NCBI GenBank assembly: GCA_018697195.1
Contig: CM031857.1
Coordinates: forward strand, 60,856,448 to 60,920,447
DNA from: Certhia americana
Lineage: Eukaryota > Chordata > Aves > Passeriformes > Certhiidae
Direction of reading: 5' to 3'
Length of the DNA stretch: 64,000 nt
Below the pieces are notes generated by a model. It saw only the letters and a list, made by a program, of their open reading frames with translations, had not been told where the DNA came from and ran no database searches. The position numbers and the translations under genes are program-made. Positions 1 through 13,000 of the stretch are shown piece after piece; within the stretch, counting starts at the first letter, position 1, and each line of letters begins with the position of its first letter.

Positions 1-666
1 GGGTTTGTTATAATTCCAAAATTGAAAGAGAGGTCTTAGGCAACGATAAGGAGGGTAGGAATAACAGTTCTTTACTAGTTAGTCTAACAAGGTAAATTAA
101 CAATAATTACAATATTGACAACAAACAGAACTAGAGGAGAAAAAAAAGAAAAACCAAAAATCAGTCACAGTTCTTCCTCTGGTAACACCCCCCCACCCCC
201 CTCAGTACCGTCACAAGCAAATAGGCTAGCGGCAGCTCTAGAAGGGTGAGATGATTCCGAGGGTTCACAGTGGCTGGAGCTGTTGGAAAAAAAGGTGTCC
301 CGGCTGGCAGGGGCTGTAGAAACACAGCGTGGGGAGACCTCGAGCAGAACTGAAGAAACTGTGGGTGCAGGGCAGGGAGGAAACGGGTTCCCAAAATCCC
401 GGGGGACACACGAAGAGACCGGTGGTCCGACGGAGTCCGAGGTGAAGGGAAAAGTGAGAGCTCTCCGCCTCGCCGAGACGAGCAGCCCTGGCCGTCCCCC
501 CAGAGCAGAAAACTGCCCCCAGCGAAGTGGAATCAATGTCTCTGCCTTAGCTGCTTCCTTTGTTTGTTCCCGAGCACCCATAAGTACCGAAAAGCACCCA
601 GCCATTAGCTTCTTAGCAACTTCTGGGAAAAAATTCTATAAGAAATCAACCCAACCCCCAACAACA
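1..666 (-). mobile_element. ERVL-like LTR, cut by window edge
   Basis: Read on the minus strand, the block begins TGTTGTTGGG at 666 and runs off the window at position 1. A GC-rich U3-like half (about 160-600) is followed by an AT-rich R/U5-like half. The latter contains AGTAAAGAACTGTTATTCC, which closely matches AATAAAGAGCTGTTATTCC in the complete LTR at 23100-23828; the next 40 bases are also alike. So the two are related LTRs of an avian ERVL-like family (family name from memory of bird repeats). The open frames of 146 and 186 codons here are accidental products of GC-rich LTR sequence. The 3' end and left TSD lie outside the window. Confidence 0.72.
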
Positions 667-846
667 TGCTGTGAATCAGATTGTCCAGAGAGGTTGTGGA
701 GTCTCCTTCACTGGAGATATTCAAGAACTGTCTGGACACAATCCGGTGCCATATACCCTAGGATGATCCTGCTTGACAAGGGAAGTTGGACCAGAGGAAC
801 CCCAATGGTCCTTTCCAACCTTTCCTGTTGTGTGATTCTGTGATTC
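667..846 (+). mobile_element. CR1 LINE 3' end
   Basis: This is the 3'-UTR end of a CR1 retrotransposon: it has the typical run CCAGAGAGGTTGTGGAGTC, then GGAGATATTCAAGA, then TTTCCAACC, and closes with two ATTCTGTG octamers at about 832-846. CR1 copies in birds end in such octamers rather than poly(A). The match begins directly at the LTR boundary at 667, which suggests that the LTR at 1-666 landed inside this CR1 and that the rest of the CR1 lies to the left of the window. Confidence 0.9.
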
Positions 847-3800
847 TTGATGAACAATATACATCTCAATGGTTTATTGAATAATGAAGATTTAAATGAT
901 TCAGTCATTTCTAGGATGAAAAAGCAGATATTGTCTTGTGAAAATGGCGTAAGTTCTATAGGCAATAAAAAGAATATTGTCTGGTCTTTATCATAAATAA
1001 AACAGCACTTTTAGTTTTGTTTCTGACTTCTCCAGGGACTGCATGCTCTTTTACGTAGACGGTAGCTGAGTGAGTTTGAAGCACTACATGTGACAACATG
1101 TAGCTTTCATCAAAAAAATTTGCCTGAATACAAGAGAGGAAATTTATTGGGTGGCCCACTTCATAGACCTTGTAAACAGTACAGTTTATATGAAAACACA
1201 AGTAGCTCTCAGAATCAGTAATGATCATTGTCAGCATCATTATGATGTGCAATTCTGCAGCCTCTTTTAACTGAGATCACAAAGAATTTTAGAAGTAATT
1301 GCAATTACACTTCACTAGCTCCTAGCGCTTAACCAGTTCCACACATTTTTCTTTTAAAGTGGTGATCTTTACTTCTGGAATTTTAAACCATTTTGTGTTG
1401 TAAGCAAAACATAAACATAGTATTTGAATATAAAGGTAAAGAATCAGTATTCTATGGCTGCAGATTATAGGTATTTATTGCTGAACAACACAACTTTTGA
1501 CTAGCTTGCTAATAATATTTTCAAAGGTGTTCTATTAATATAGGACAACAGGTCCATTTTTAGAAGTAAAAATTAGTTTGGTATTACAGTATATTCATAT
1601 ACATTTACACATCTATTCACTTAGAAATCTCACTAACCAATAAGCCACAATTCAAAATATTTTAATAGCTTTAAAAATATGGCCCTTTAGAACCTCAGGC
1701 TAATTACAATTCAACCTGGGCTTTTAATTATCTAAACCACTTTTGAAAATTTAATCTCTAATTCATTAATGTCCAGATGCTTACAATTATAAAGGCTTTT
1801 AAATCCCTCTTAAGTGTCAACTAAGAGCCCAGATAGATACCTTTCAGACTCTGATGTTCAGTATTTTTGGCCAATGTCATCTTGGACATACGTGTGTCCA
1901 AGTTGGGGACAGCTTTTCAATGCATAACCCTTACAGAGGGTGCAGTGTGTGAAAATGTACTCCACATCAAAATATATCCATGAGATATTTTCAAGTAGAA
2001 AAGTGAAAGGTATATCCTACACTATCATTTTTTCCCCATTCTAAAAATATCTAGACCCACTTCAGGCCTCTTGATTGTGTGGAAAACTCGACCATGTCTT
2101 TCAGATTTAGAAAAATATAAGATTGCAGGCCCTTGTGTATTTAATCATGCATGCAAAGAGTTAATTGGAACCATCTGTTCCTTCAGGACAGCGTTGAGTC
2201 TTCTTGTGAATCACCTAGTAGGAATCTTTTTCCCTGTTGACTTTCCTGAAGCAACTTTTGAAATAGAATCAGACACAGGAATACAGTTCTATTTTTATAT
2301 TTACATCAGATGTTTTGAGACAGTCAAGTGCTAATACAGTTGCAGCAACTTTTGGAAGAGAAAAACATGACAAGGGAAGGATCAGAAGACATATGGGATT
2401 TTTCTTGGAAGCTTAGAACTGCATGACTTTCAGCATCAACATTTTGTACAAGGAAGGCAAATTATGCACAACTTTCAACATTATCGTTTTGTGCACCAGT
2501 GGAAAGAAAGAAATTTTTTCTTTGTTTCTAAATAAAGAGATGCATTACTGTTGTACTTAGACAACTTGACATGGTACATAACACAGCAGGAACAGGCATG
2601 TGCTTTTCTTACATGCACTCTTATATATAATATATCTGTTATATATTGTGTGATTGCTGTTGAAGTAAAAAAATCTACTCCTGTAAACAGTGTCTCAGTG
2701 ATACAAGCAGTATGAGTGAATACTTGCCTTGTATTTTTCAGGAAATTCTGAGCCTAGCTTCCAGTACTTGTGGCAGCTCTGGAATGATTGATACTGTGCA
2801 GGTATATGCATATGTACATGTATATTTTCATATTCATGTAAACAGGATTTTGGTATTTATCTGCTCCTGACTTGTATGTATAGTGTTTATTCTTATTAAC
2901 AAATTGTGTGACAAAAAGATGTTAATTTTTATTGAATGGGGAACTTTTGTTATTTTTTAATTCCAGAAATAGACTTTCTTCCTCTGCAAGTGAAAGCTTA
3001 TCATAGTCTAAGGAGAAACATACATTTTTTTTGTATATGACAGGCCATCTCTCTCAGGATCCAAGAAATGTAATCACTAAAGTTCATACTCTAAGGTAAA
3101 TGATATGCAACAATGTTATATGAGGATACTGCCTGATGACAAGAGTTCTGCAGCTGTCTTCAAAGCTTGTACTGCTCATGTAGATCCTAATTCAAAATTT
3201 TAACATACTGCATATGGTGAGGCTGAAGCAATTCACAGCAACAGCAGGAGGTGTTAATGGCAACTTCTACGTGTGATGTTTCAGCATATTTCAGGAGACA
3301 GAAGATAATTGATGCTTTGGGATCTCATGTATGTGTGACAAAATTGAGCTAATTATTCTTTGTAACCTGGGATTTAATTCTTCCTGGCAGGAGAATTCAT
3401 GGAGCTTTTATTATACTTAAAAAAGAGATAATTGATTAAGAGATAATTTTCTTTTAAATGATGTTAAATAGAAAGAAGAAAGATATGTAGTACTTGACTC
3501 CCAGAAAGTAAAGAAAGAGGAACTAATGAATGAGACCCAAAAGAATATATTTCTATTGGTTTCACAGACGTGATTAAGGCAATTCCAAAAGCCTACAAAA
3601 TTCCCTGATCTTGCTAACAGTGATGAAAACAAAAGTCAGTGGAAGAGACATTTTTTTTGTGATGACAGTAAATATCCCATCTGTTTTTCACTCATCCAGT
3701 AAACCAACTTTGGAGTTTATTTGTGAGGGGGAAAAAAAGAAAAAGGAAATGTTTGTTTCTGAATTTATTTAATGTCAAATATGCTCTCTTTCAAAGCATA

Positions 3801-5316
3801 TTGGTAGTTGCATTATATCCAATAATTTTTCACCCTTGAGAACAGTGAACATATAGGGTAGTCTGGTGAATTTCTTTTAACTGAGCCATTGTTTCCACAG
3901 GTGAAAACAACAAGCAAGACAACATGTACTTATTAAGGGGCATATAATATAGAACTATTCTGAACAGCAGGCATGGTTCTGGCTTACTTGGAAAGTATAC
4001 ACATGATGAGGGAAACCAAGGTATGGCATGGGAGTGGGAACACACCAGGTTCTATTTAGGTTTGGGATCTTTGTGTTCTAGTAAAGTGATTCCTCAAGGA
4101 GAAATGTTTGAAAGAAACCTAAGGGACTCTTGACTCCAATCCCCAGACACCACAAGCATATTTTATAGACTGTATGGAGCTATGCCCCTCATATTAAGTT
4201 TTTTTATTTTTTTCCCAAAAATGATTTCAAGATTAATAAATTTTGTAGCTTATTATCTATGAACACAGGGTGGTAAGGGAGGGAGTTTCACTGGGAGTGA
4301 AAAAGGTTTTCCACTATAAAAATCAGTTGGATGGACAGATGACATTGGCTTGATAACACTTTCTCCTTTCTGCCATCAAAAAAACCAACCCAAATCATTG
4401 TTGTTTGTTTAGTGAAAAAAATATGGCTAAATATATGTCTTCTGTTCTTTTAAAACAGCATCCAAGTTCACAGGAAAACATTAGAAATTTTTTTTTACCT
4501 TAGAGATGCTATCTTCTATAGAGGCTGACAGAAAATTTTGAGACCCATATTTTGGAGAGGTCCTCTTTCCTAAGTCAGTTACCTAAAGTCCATTTACATA
4601 GATTTTCAAAACAATTGCTTGTTTTTTGCAACAGCTCACCTTCCACAAGCCAAAAGTAAAATTATTCTTTACGTTTGCGGGACTACGTTTGGATGAGTTG
4701 ATGGTCTGCCTGAGTATTGCCTTTTAACTTGCCTAGGCTGGGTGGATAGCTGTGGGCTGATAAAATGTTCTTGTTTCATTCTTTCTGTTGACTCCTTTCC
4801 ATCTTTTTTACCTTTTCAGCGCACAATGTTCTGTTCATTCCTGCCTGTACTTGAGTAGAGACCCCTTTCTCATATTTATTTTAAGGTGAAAAGTAAAGTT
4901 CAACATCAGGCACTGCAATGAAAGCATCTAGCAGTGAATAAGTTTTTCCTGGAAAACCCTGGAAAAGGATGCCAGAAAGGACATCCTTTGTTAAGAGCCT
5001 TCCAAAACACTAATCATAGCTTCATAAGAAGGCTGCTTCTTGCTTCATAGACTCCTGAAGACTCAGTAGTCAAACTAAATTATGAACTTTGTGCTCTGAG
5101 AGTTTCACAGGTATGCAGGCATGCCCAGTAAGTGAAAATACTTTCTGAAATGTGATATAGAAAAGATTTAAAAAAGCCAGCTCCCTTAATTGTGGGGTAC
5201 AGTTCATGTATATAGATCCTTACACTGTCCACTCTTCACTCTACTGAGAAAGAGTTCAAGAGAGAAGGTACAAGGCCCAAGAAACCCACTAGAAATCTCA
5301 TCACCATATCCTAACC
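847..5316. other. AT-rich spacer, no gene recognised
   Basis: About 4.5 kb of AT-rich sequence. Open frames are short (up to 98 codons) and resemble no protein I know. No CR1 octamers, LTR ends or long simple repeats are visible. It could be unique intergenic or intronic DNA or very old repeat debris. Confidence 0.6.
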
Positions 5317-5660
5317 AATATCTGTAAATTCCCCTGTTCCTCCACCCCCCCACAAGCTGCCAGCTCAGATTTAGGGGGAGTATTGGAAGAGGGGAACTAC
5401 AAAATAGGGTAGAGAGAGTTACAAAAGAGGCCCTTAACTCAGAATGTAATCCAAGGCTTTATTCCATGAAGGGAATCCGGAGGCAAGAAGGGGGTCACAT
5501 GGGGGGAGAGGGGTTTTTATCACCTTTGGGGTCGGGGTCATGTTACCTGGCCGAAGGCCATAGGTCAGACTCAAAGGGGCAGGTAACCCAGGCCAGGTTA
5601 CAGTTTCTGGGGGAGGGGCTTTGAGGGGAGAGCATTCGTAAAAGAGATACAACAAATATC
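5317..5660 (-). mobile_element. ERVK-like solo LTR with 6-bp TSD
   Basis: The LTR proper is 5323-5654 (332 bp). On the plus strand it starts TGTAAATTCC and ends GATACAACA, and it is flanked on both sides by AATATC (5317-5322 and 5655-5660). A 6-bp TSD and a length near 330 bp fit class II (ERVK-like) elements. Transcription sense is minus: a TATA-like GATAAAAAC lies at about 5514-5522 and AATAAA at 5458-5463 (complement), followed by a CT-rich U5. The GC-rich U3 contrasts with the flanks. No internal retroviral sequence adjoins it, so it is a solo LTR, probably fairly young because the TSD is perfect. Confidence 0.85.
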
Positions 5661-6730
5661 CTTAATTTATTAATATTTACCCTTTTAAAATCAATTTCCT
5701 TTTTTCCAGATCAACTATTAGCAAAATAAAATAGAAACAATCATGTCCACACAATCCAGGTAGAAAATCTGCTGCCAGTGAATTTTTTCAGGTTTGACAA
5801 AGTCTCCAAACAGCAGTCATCTGCAGTGCCACTATGATTACACTGTCTCTGTAGAAAAGCTACTAGCAATATGTTTTTCTTCCTCTGACAGGATCCTCAG
5901 ATTTTTTTCACACTAGCTCCTTATTGCCATCAATTTTTTCCTTATGTTGCAGTTTAATTTTTCTTTACTCTGAAGTAGTGAGTGGATTATTTGATTCCTC
6001 TTTTCTATCTTCTTCCTCATGGCTATAATATCTGTTGTGACTATAGAAAATTAAATTAAGCACAGTATTTAGATTTTTTTTAGAATCTAAAGGGGGATTA
6101 ATATGATGAAAGATACCTTATAAGTTACATGAACTTTCTTAGAGAATGATAGTAAGACTTTGAATTTGGCCCAGGGTTCTCTGGAAAGGAAGAGAACTGA
6201 GCAGAAGTCTCCTGTGATTTTTTGCCATAGACAATACTGATGATGAAGAAAGCCATTTCACTCTATTATGATGAGAGACCCATGCTAGTTCTGAAGCCCA
6301 TTCATCTAGGACAGGGGTCATTAAAGCATGAATCATCAACTGAAATGATGGAATAAAATCTTCTGGACAGCCACCGATGTAATTCTTGCAATGGGTTAGC
6401 TACTAGCTGAGAGAAATTTGGGAAAGATGACAAGAATGCAAATATTTTTGATTAATTAAGTGATATTTATGAGATCTCCTTTAGTCAGAAAATGCTTTTT
6501 GTAATCAGTAGAACTTAATAAATAAATCTGTGTCTTTCCTAAACTGTGCTTTTCTCAAATTCTTTTATTTAATGATTTGGCCTGCGCAACCTTGGTATGG
6601 CTCATATATTCCTACACCTATATATTAACCCTTCCCAATGATTTTCTCTATTCTTACATTTTGCTTTTACTGTATTTTCCTCTTGAGGAAAAGAATTTAA
6701 CAAAAATATATTAGTGTAAGTTCTATGTAA

Positions 6731-6800
6731 AACCTTTTAAGATAAAAGGTTAAATACCTTTAAGACCACTGAAAGGTATTAAATACCTTTTAAGACTACT
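6731..6800. repeat. Cluster of short palindromes
   Basis: Two inverted repeats lie side by side: AACCTTTT (6731-6738) with AAAAGGTT (6744-6751), and AAAGGTAT (6772-6779) with ATACCTTT (6783-6790). In addition TAAATACCTTTAAGACCACT at 6751 is nearly repeated at 6780-6800. The layout is consistent with a small tandem duplication that created a hairpin. No function is claimed. Confidence 0.75.
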
Positions 6801-7176
6801 TGAGAAACACGTATAAGTCAATGAAAAAAGATGGACAATTTTTCCACTGCTGTTAGGATCCATGAAGTATCTTGTTGGACACAGTATTTTCAGAGAATCC
6901 TTAAAACTGTATTCAATTGCATGAAGCCAATATTAGTAGTATTTAACAAACTAAATGAAATAACATTTGGACTGATGAAACTGGATAATTATCAGTTGGC
7001 ACTTATTCTCAAATACTGGCTGAAGTTTAGCAAGGACTTGTGGATAGAAGTTTATGTCTGCCTCAAAACAACCACTTTGCAGGGTCTTACTAGGTGACTT
7101 TAATTGTTAATTAATTTGCCTTAGGAAAATAAACAGCTTGTTACATTAAAGTAAAAAGGAACAAAGGAGATTCTGA

Positions 7177-7197
7177 TTTTTTTTTTTTTTTTTTTTT
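7177..7197. repeat. T21 homopolymer
   Basis: Uninterrupted run of 21 T. It could be an old poly(A) tail read on the other strand, but no retrocopied sequence is recognisable beside it. Confidence 0.9.
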
Positions 7198-10100
7198 AAA
7201 TGAGAATATGTCTTTCAGTGCTACCACAGCAGAATACTTTTACTAAGATTCTGGAATTTTGGTGTCAAGCAGGTTTTGACCTAACAGCTTGTTATAGCTC
7301 ACAGAGGATTTTCCCACCAGGTGTCTGTGGGCCTTTAAAACAAAACTGAAAAACTCATTAGCGGAGGATATGCTTTTGCTTTTCTGGCATATTTGACAAC
7401 AATGATGTATGTAAACATCCACCTTTTAAAAATGATATTCATTTTGTTTCAAATTATGTATACCATTTTCAACATGAGAGTTATCCATAAATAAAAGCAA
7501 ATATTTGTATTTGTGCTGATTTTTATTCGGCTAGGTACAGACTGGTGTGACATTGACTACATGAACTCTGAATGTAGACACAGGGAATTTCTTTGGTTTG
7601 TAAAATATGCCCACCTGCAGCCTCTACCAGTGATTGGAATAAGTTATATTGTTTATGTCACTGATTTTCAGCCATGCCGTATCTTTAAAAAAAAACTAGA
7701 AAGAAGGGAGATTATAGGCCTCAAATCCAATGAAGCATAAAGTAATCTTTGAAAAACTAACTGGTTACTTGAACAAGCTGACAGACAAACTTGAAATTTA
7801 AAATACCTGGTAGGCATTATTACATTCACATGGATACAAAGAGATGAAGAAGAATATAATAGAGCTTGTGTCAATGTTGAATATTTTAGAAACTTTCTGG
7901 CATCACCCACTGACAGTGAAGAAGATAAGGACATCAGAAAATGACATTTTCTGCCTAAGATTTAGTTTTACAAATGAAATAGAAATACAGAAAGTAAATT
8001 ATAAAAGTCTACAAAGAAAATAGAATCTCATGCATAAATTGTCCCAGCAAAGAAATATTTTAAATATGTCTAATATTTTTTAACTCCAAATTATTTCTTT
8101 AAGTAAAATATAGAAATTATTTAATAAAGCTTTTTCATGCTCTCAAAGCATAATGATGTAATTTGTTAGATGAATAAGTGCTTTTCTTTGAAAAACTATA
8201 AAAGGTTTAACATCAGCAAGGCAGATCACTACAGAGACTGCCTAGATTAAAAATACCAGAGTTTGTAGATTCACAGAGCTATATGACATTACTGTGACAA
8301 GATTTAAACCCCCTTAAAAGCGTGACCTACATGTATCCCTTAAGATTGCAACAGGGCAATTGTCTATATCTGCAATAGTAATTTTATGTTATCACAATAT
8401 CTCTGATTCAATTGGTCAACACTTCTTTTAAACTGAAGACAAAGCCAGCATTGAATTAGCTGTCACAATCAAATGTTTGTGAAATGATAAAAGCACATGT
8501 TTTTAATTGCAAAGATTAAATTCTGATTAGCATAAAGTAAAAAGCTTCTCTGTGAAGCATTACAGACTGATTGAATAGTCACAGTGAGGTCACCACGGTC
8601 TCAATAGAGTGGTCATCTTGTCACAAGACTGAAAAATAAACTTGATAATTCTTTGAGATGGTTTCCTTATAGTTGGCATTAATTTCAAAAGAACAAGTCA
8701 AAATTAAGTGTTTCTTGGACTGTGTTGTAATGTTAAAAAATAGAAATTTTGGGGGGGACAAATTTAGGATGGGCAATTTTTCAAGACTACTTTGTAGTGT
8801 GAATATTTAACATCCATACAATTACTTTTTCTATAAAAAGGCACATTGGAACATTTGAAATTACAATACTTAATGTTTTCTGTCTTCCACATTTGGTTAT
8901 CAATGAATTAACAAAGATCTTTCAGCACTGAAGCATTTATATTTGGGTTCTTCTGATATAGGTTATCTGATGGACCAAAAATAGTAGGAATAAATGAATC
9001 ATTTTCCAGAAAAATTAAAAAAAAAAACAACAAAGCTTTATACTGTATCAATATCAGTTCTGCCTTCAAGTAAAAATGAATGAATATCTCTTTCTTCCCC
9101 TTTTTTACTTCTTTCTCATATCTGATATCTTGATTTGATACTTAGATGGACTTTTTTTAGTTTTCACTACTCAAATCAATGACAGCTATTTAAATGGTGC
9201 TTTTTTAAATAATGCAATGGTTAAAGTAAAAGAAGTCCTACAAGGTTTGTCAGCTGTATGTAATAGATGAATCATGAGCACTGAAGATGCCACAGATCCC
9301 GCTCTGAGGAGTTTATATGCAGTAAGTGGAAATACTAGGAATGACCATGACAAAAATAGAAGGGAAGAAATAACAAATTAGTGGTAATTAGATCATGCAG
9401 TCAGCTAGTTATTGCACAGCACATTGATTCCATGCACTGTCTCCTAAGATAAACTATGAATAAACAAACTGTAGGAAAGGGAAATAATTTCCAGATTAAT
9501 GAATAAATTAGCTCAAAATCGTAGTAAAAGTGCTTTGGTATGTACCACAAACTGTGGGGTTGGTGATTTTTTTATTAGTTTTCAGCATTTTTTTTCATGT
9601 GAAAATTTATATGAAAAAAATTTTATAATTTATATTCATTTTTATATGAAAACAATATGCCCAAAGCATATATGATCTGAGCCATGTTGGCAACTAGTGT
9701 CTTTTTTTTTTTTTTTTTAATTTTTTGAGAAATAGTCTATAACTGACATTTAAGAAATCAGGATAAAAAACAATCTTAATACTCTTCTGGTACACTGTAT
9801 AGCCTTGAGAAACTGGACTGAAATATTATCATGAGGGAAACTACACCTGTTCTTACATTAATGATTTTTCCAGAAAACCATTATGATTTGCTCAAATATA
9901 TTTGTTGTTTGGAATGATGTTAGCAATTAGTGTGAATAACAGCTGGCTTGGTTTTTGCTCATAAGCAATCAATTGTAGCTGTCTCATTTGAAGGAGCACA
10001 GCTACTTTGAATACCTGGAAATGTTATGCATTATATTCCTCTTACTTGAACAGTTCAACACGATTCATGGAATGAAATTTCCAGCCTGATGATAAGACAC

Positions 10101-12950
10101 ATTATGTGAGCACCTGAATGATTCATTTAAGATGGAATTTACTGGGTAAAGCTTTCAGATAAGTCAGAGTTTATTGCTTCTATTAGCTGAAGTCAAAGTA
10201 AAAAACCCAGGAGACAGATAGACAAGAAAAACTTTTATATAAAAGTGTTTTCTCTGCTCACCATTCCCAATGTTTGCTGTATTGAATATATATACTAGCT
10301 GTTGAGACCACAGTCTGCCTTTACAGAACAGGCCTGAACATTATAATTCTCCTGAATTATAATCAGCAATTGTCAGAATCACAAATTTACAAACAAAATA
10401 TACTTATGTCCCTTTCAAGTGAGTTTTGTTCAGGTTGTAAACCCCAGTATGCTTGAAAACTTGGAATAATGTGTTTCTGAAGGCACACTGATTTGAAAGG
10501 CACCTGGAGTTAGCATCTAATAGGATGTAGAAATAAAACTTTTAGTCCCTGTTTAACAGCAAAGAAACAGAAAAATCAATAGAAAAGACCAACAATCTAC
10601 AAACTACTGTGGGAGAAAGTGTTTTAGTTGTAGACCTTTTCTATCAATGTTTGTTTTCCTGTGTCATTGGTATTAAGTACTCCCAGCATTTGGTCTCTGA
10701 TTTACTGACTAAGTGACTGACGCTTTTCAGAGGTCTTTTCCATACTGCCTCTCATTTTCTGAATCACAAAATCACAATTTATCTTTGCTAAGATGTTTAT
10801 GAACCTCTAAGAGATTTGATATGTGCACAGCATATTCATATCATCTCTGCATGCAGGTATTCAATTCTGAATGAAAAGGATTATCTTGTCCTGGGTAGGA
10901 ATTGTATTTTTTACTCAATAACTTAGGCAATGTATAGGATTCATTTTTCCAATTTCCTAAACGACCAAAATTGTTCACTTGGGAAGACAGGTGCAAATAA
11001 CATGCATATATATTTGTGCATATAAATAATATACATCCATATAGACATGCATCAATATGCATACCTCCAGAAAAGGTTATTTTTGAAGAAATAAAAAAGA
11101 AAAATGTTCAGGCAGGTTATGATTAACTGCAAAATTGAGTGTAAACTCTAACTAGATCATCAGTGGTACTCATTATTAATGGAAACTTCACTTAATAATT
11201 TGCATTTGCATGATGCAAAATTTGTAATATTATTAAATCAGTTTAAAAAGTCTGAGAATTATTGTTGTCTATGCAGAAGAACTTTTCCTTAAACAACCAA
11301 TAGTTTATCATATAAAGGCTCCACAGATCTTTATGGAGAAAACTGCCTGTTCTTTTAAATGCTACAGTTCAATTTATGGAGTCATTCTACAATGACTTTG
11401 AGGTGGTCTGACTCCTGAAAGAGTGAAAATGTCACTATGAATGAGGGTTTCATTTAATCTATTTTATAGTTATAGTCTGACAATTTGAGGTCTTCTTTAA
11501 ATGTTTAGAGGCCATTATGTTTTTTGTATGCCTGAGATCAGGTTGATTGTACCCACTTTGGATGTCTGCAATATAAATACCTGTTTTTGGGCAATTTTTC
11601 TCTACTTCTTGTTTAGTTGATGGAGAGAAACAAGAACTTTTATGATAGAAATTGTTTAAAGTAGATTTCTACATTAGGTCAGGCAAAGTTCCAGATTTCT
11701 GAGCACACTTTTCTTTCTCTCCTAAACTTCCTGCTCAGGCTTGGAGCAGATGTTCCCAATTCTCCAAGTTTAGGCAGAGGATCAAGGGCTTCATACTCAA
11801 GCAAGCAATCTGAATTTAATCTTTCCATTCATCTGTGCCTGATCTTTGCTATCATTGGTATGTCAATGGGAAATTATATCCATGCATGTTTCTTCGAGAG
11901 TTATTCTGTCCACTACTGTCCCATTTACAAAAAAACAATTTTGGCACAACCAATTACACTATGTTTTACTGTAAAATCATCAGAAATTTGAAGAAGTTGT
12001 GGAAGACATCTGATATAAACTGCATACTTTGATGCTGCTTGTGAAAACTGGAGGGTAAAAGGAATTCTGAATGTGTCTTTTGAACTTTGTTGTATTACTA
12101 ATGTGAGGCTATACAGTTAATACATACAGCAATGGATCAAAGCTACTAGGAATTGCTAACTAAATAGAATTTATTCTTCACATCATTATATATTGCTGTG
12201 TATAACTGACGAGTAAAAATCACAATTTCAAAAGGCAAGAAAAAGCAATCAAATATTCAAGAAAAATTTATTCTCCTATTATTAGTCAAATGGAAAAAAA
12301 TATTTCTTTCCTAGGGAAAGATGAGCTGTTTCTAACTTTATTCTTTTAAAAAATCCTGCTATAAATTAAGAGACATGTATAACAAATACAAGAACAAGAT
12401 TGTTATTTATGTCACGTACCACAAGCATTGCCTAGGTACTGGTTAGAAAGCACTTCTTGTTTCAATGGCATTATTTTTACAGGTTCTTGATTCAGTCATC
12501 TAAATTATTGAGGGAAAAAAATACAATTCCTACCCAAGATGAGAGCATTTTACTTTTTACTAAGAAGGGAGCATATGGGGATTATCAGATTATAAAAATA
12601 AATTCTTGATGTGCAAATTTAGGCAGGGCAAATACTCTTATAAGTGACTTCACATAATTTTAAGGTTTCTAGGGATATCTGTAGATTATTTACTCAAACA
12701 TTAAATTTTAGTCATTTTGATTCTTGAGGTCTGAATCAAAACGCTTGCATTTCTTAGCAGAATTTTTTTCTTTCTCCATTGCACTATTTTAACGGGTTCT
12801 TTTGATGCTGCCATTAAATAGTTCACATATCTTTTATTTTAGAAAACAGTTTAAGTTTCTGAAACTGAGACCTTCATGATACTCTTGGATAAATGTGATA
12901 AGTGTGATTGATGTGATTCATTGCTTTTTATTAAAATCTGAGAGGATTGG

Positions 12951-13000
12951 AATGTGCTAGATTTTTTCCAGCTTAAAATGTGCTAGATTTTTTCCAGCTA
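12951..13000. repeat. Tandem duplication, 26-bp period
   Basis: The sequence AATGTGCTAGATTTTTTCCA, continuing with AGCT-type bases, occurs at 12951-12974 and again at 12977-13000. The copies are almost identical, so the duplication is recent. It lies at the left border of a GC-richer block. Confidence 0.9.

Larger units (their letters stand above)
5661..12950. other. AT-rich spacer with small structured spots
   Basis: About 7.3 kb with no recognisable gene; open frames reach only 88 codons. It contains a cluster of short inverted and direct repeats (6731-6800), T runs at 7177-7197 and 9702-9718, and a patch at about 8190-8640 that looks less degenerate and carries homeodomain-like ATTA sites. 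No CR1 or LTR boundary was seen. Confidence 0.6.

Noticed and set aside
283..843. 186-codon plus-strand open frame
   Set aside because: It crosses the boundary between an LTR and a CR1, so it cannot be one gene; the composition follows the GC-rich LTR.
10841..11062. Cys-rich 73-codon frame as a small secreted peptide
   Set aside because: No credible signal peptide or family resemblance; the Tyr, Ile and Cys codons come from ATAT/TGCA-rich sequence.
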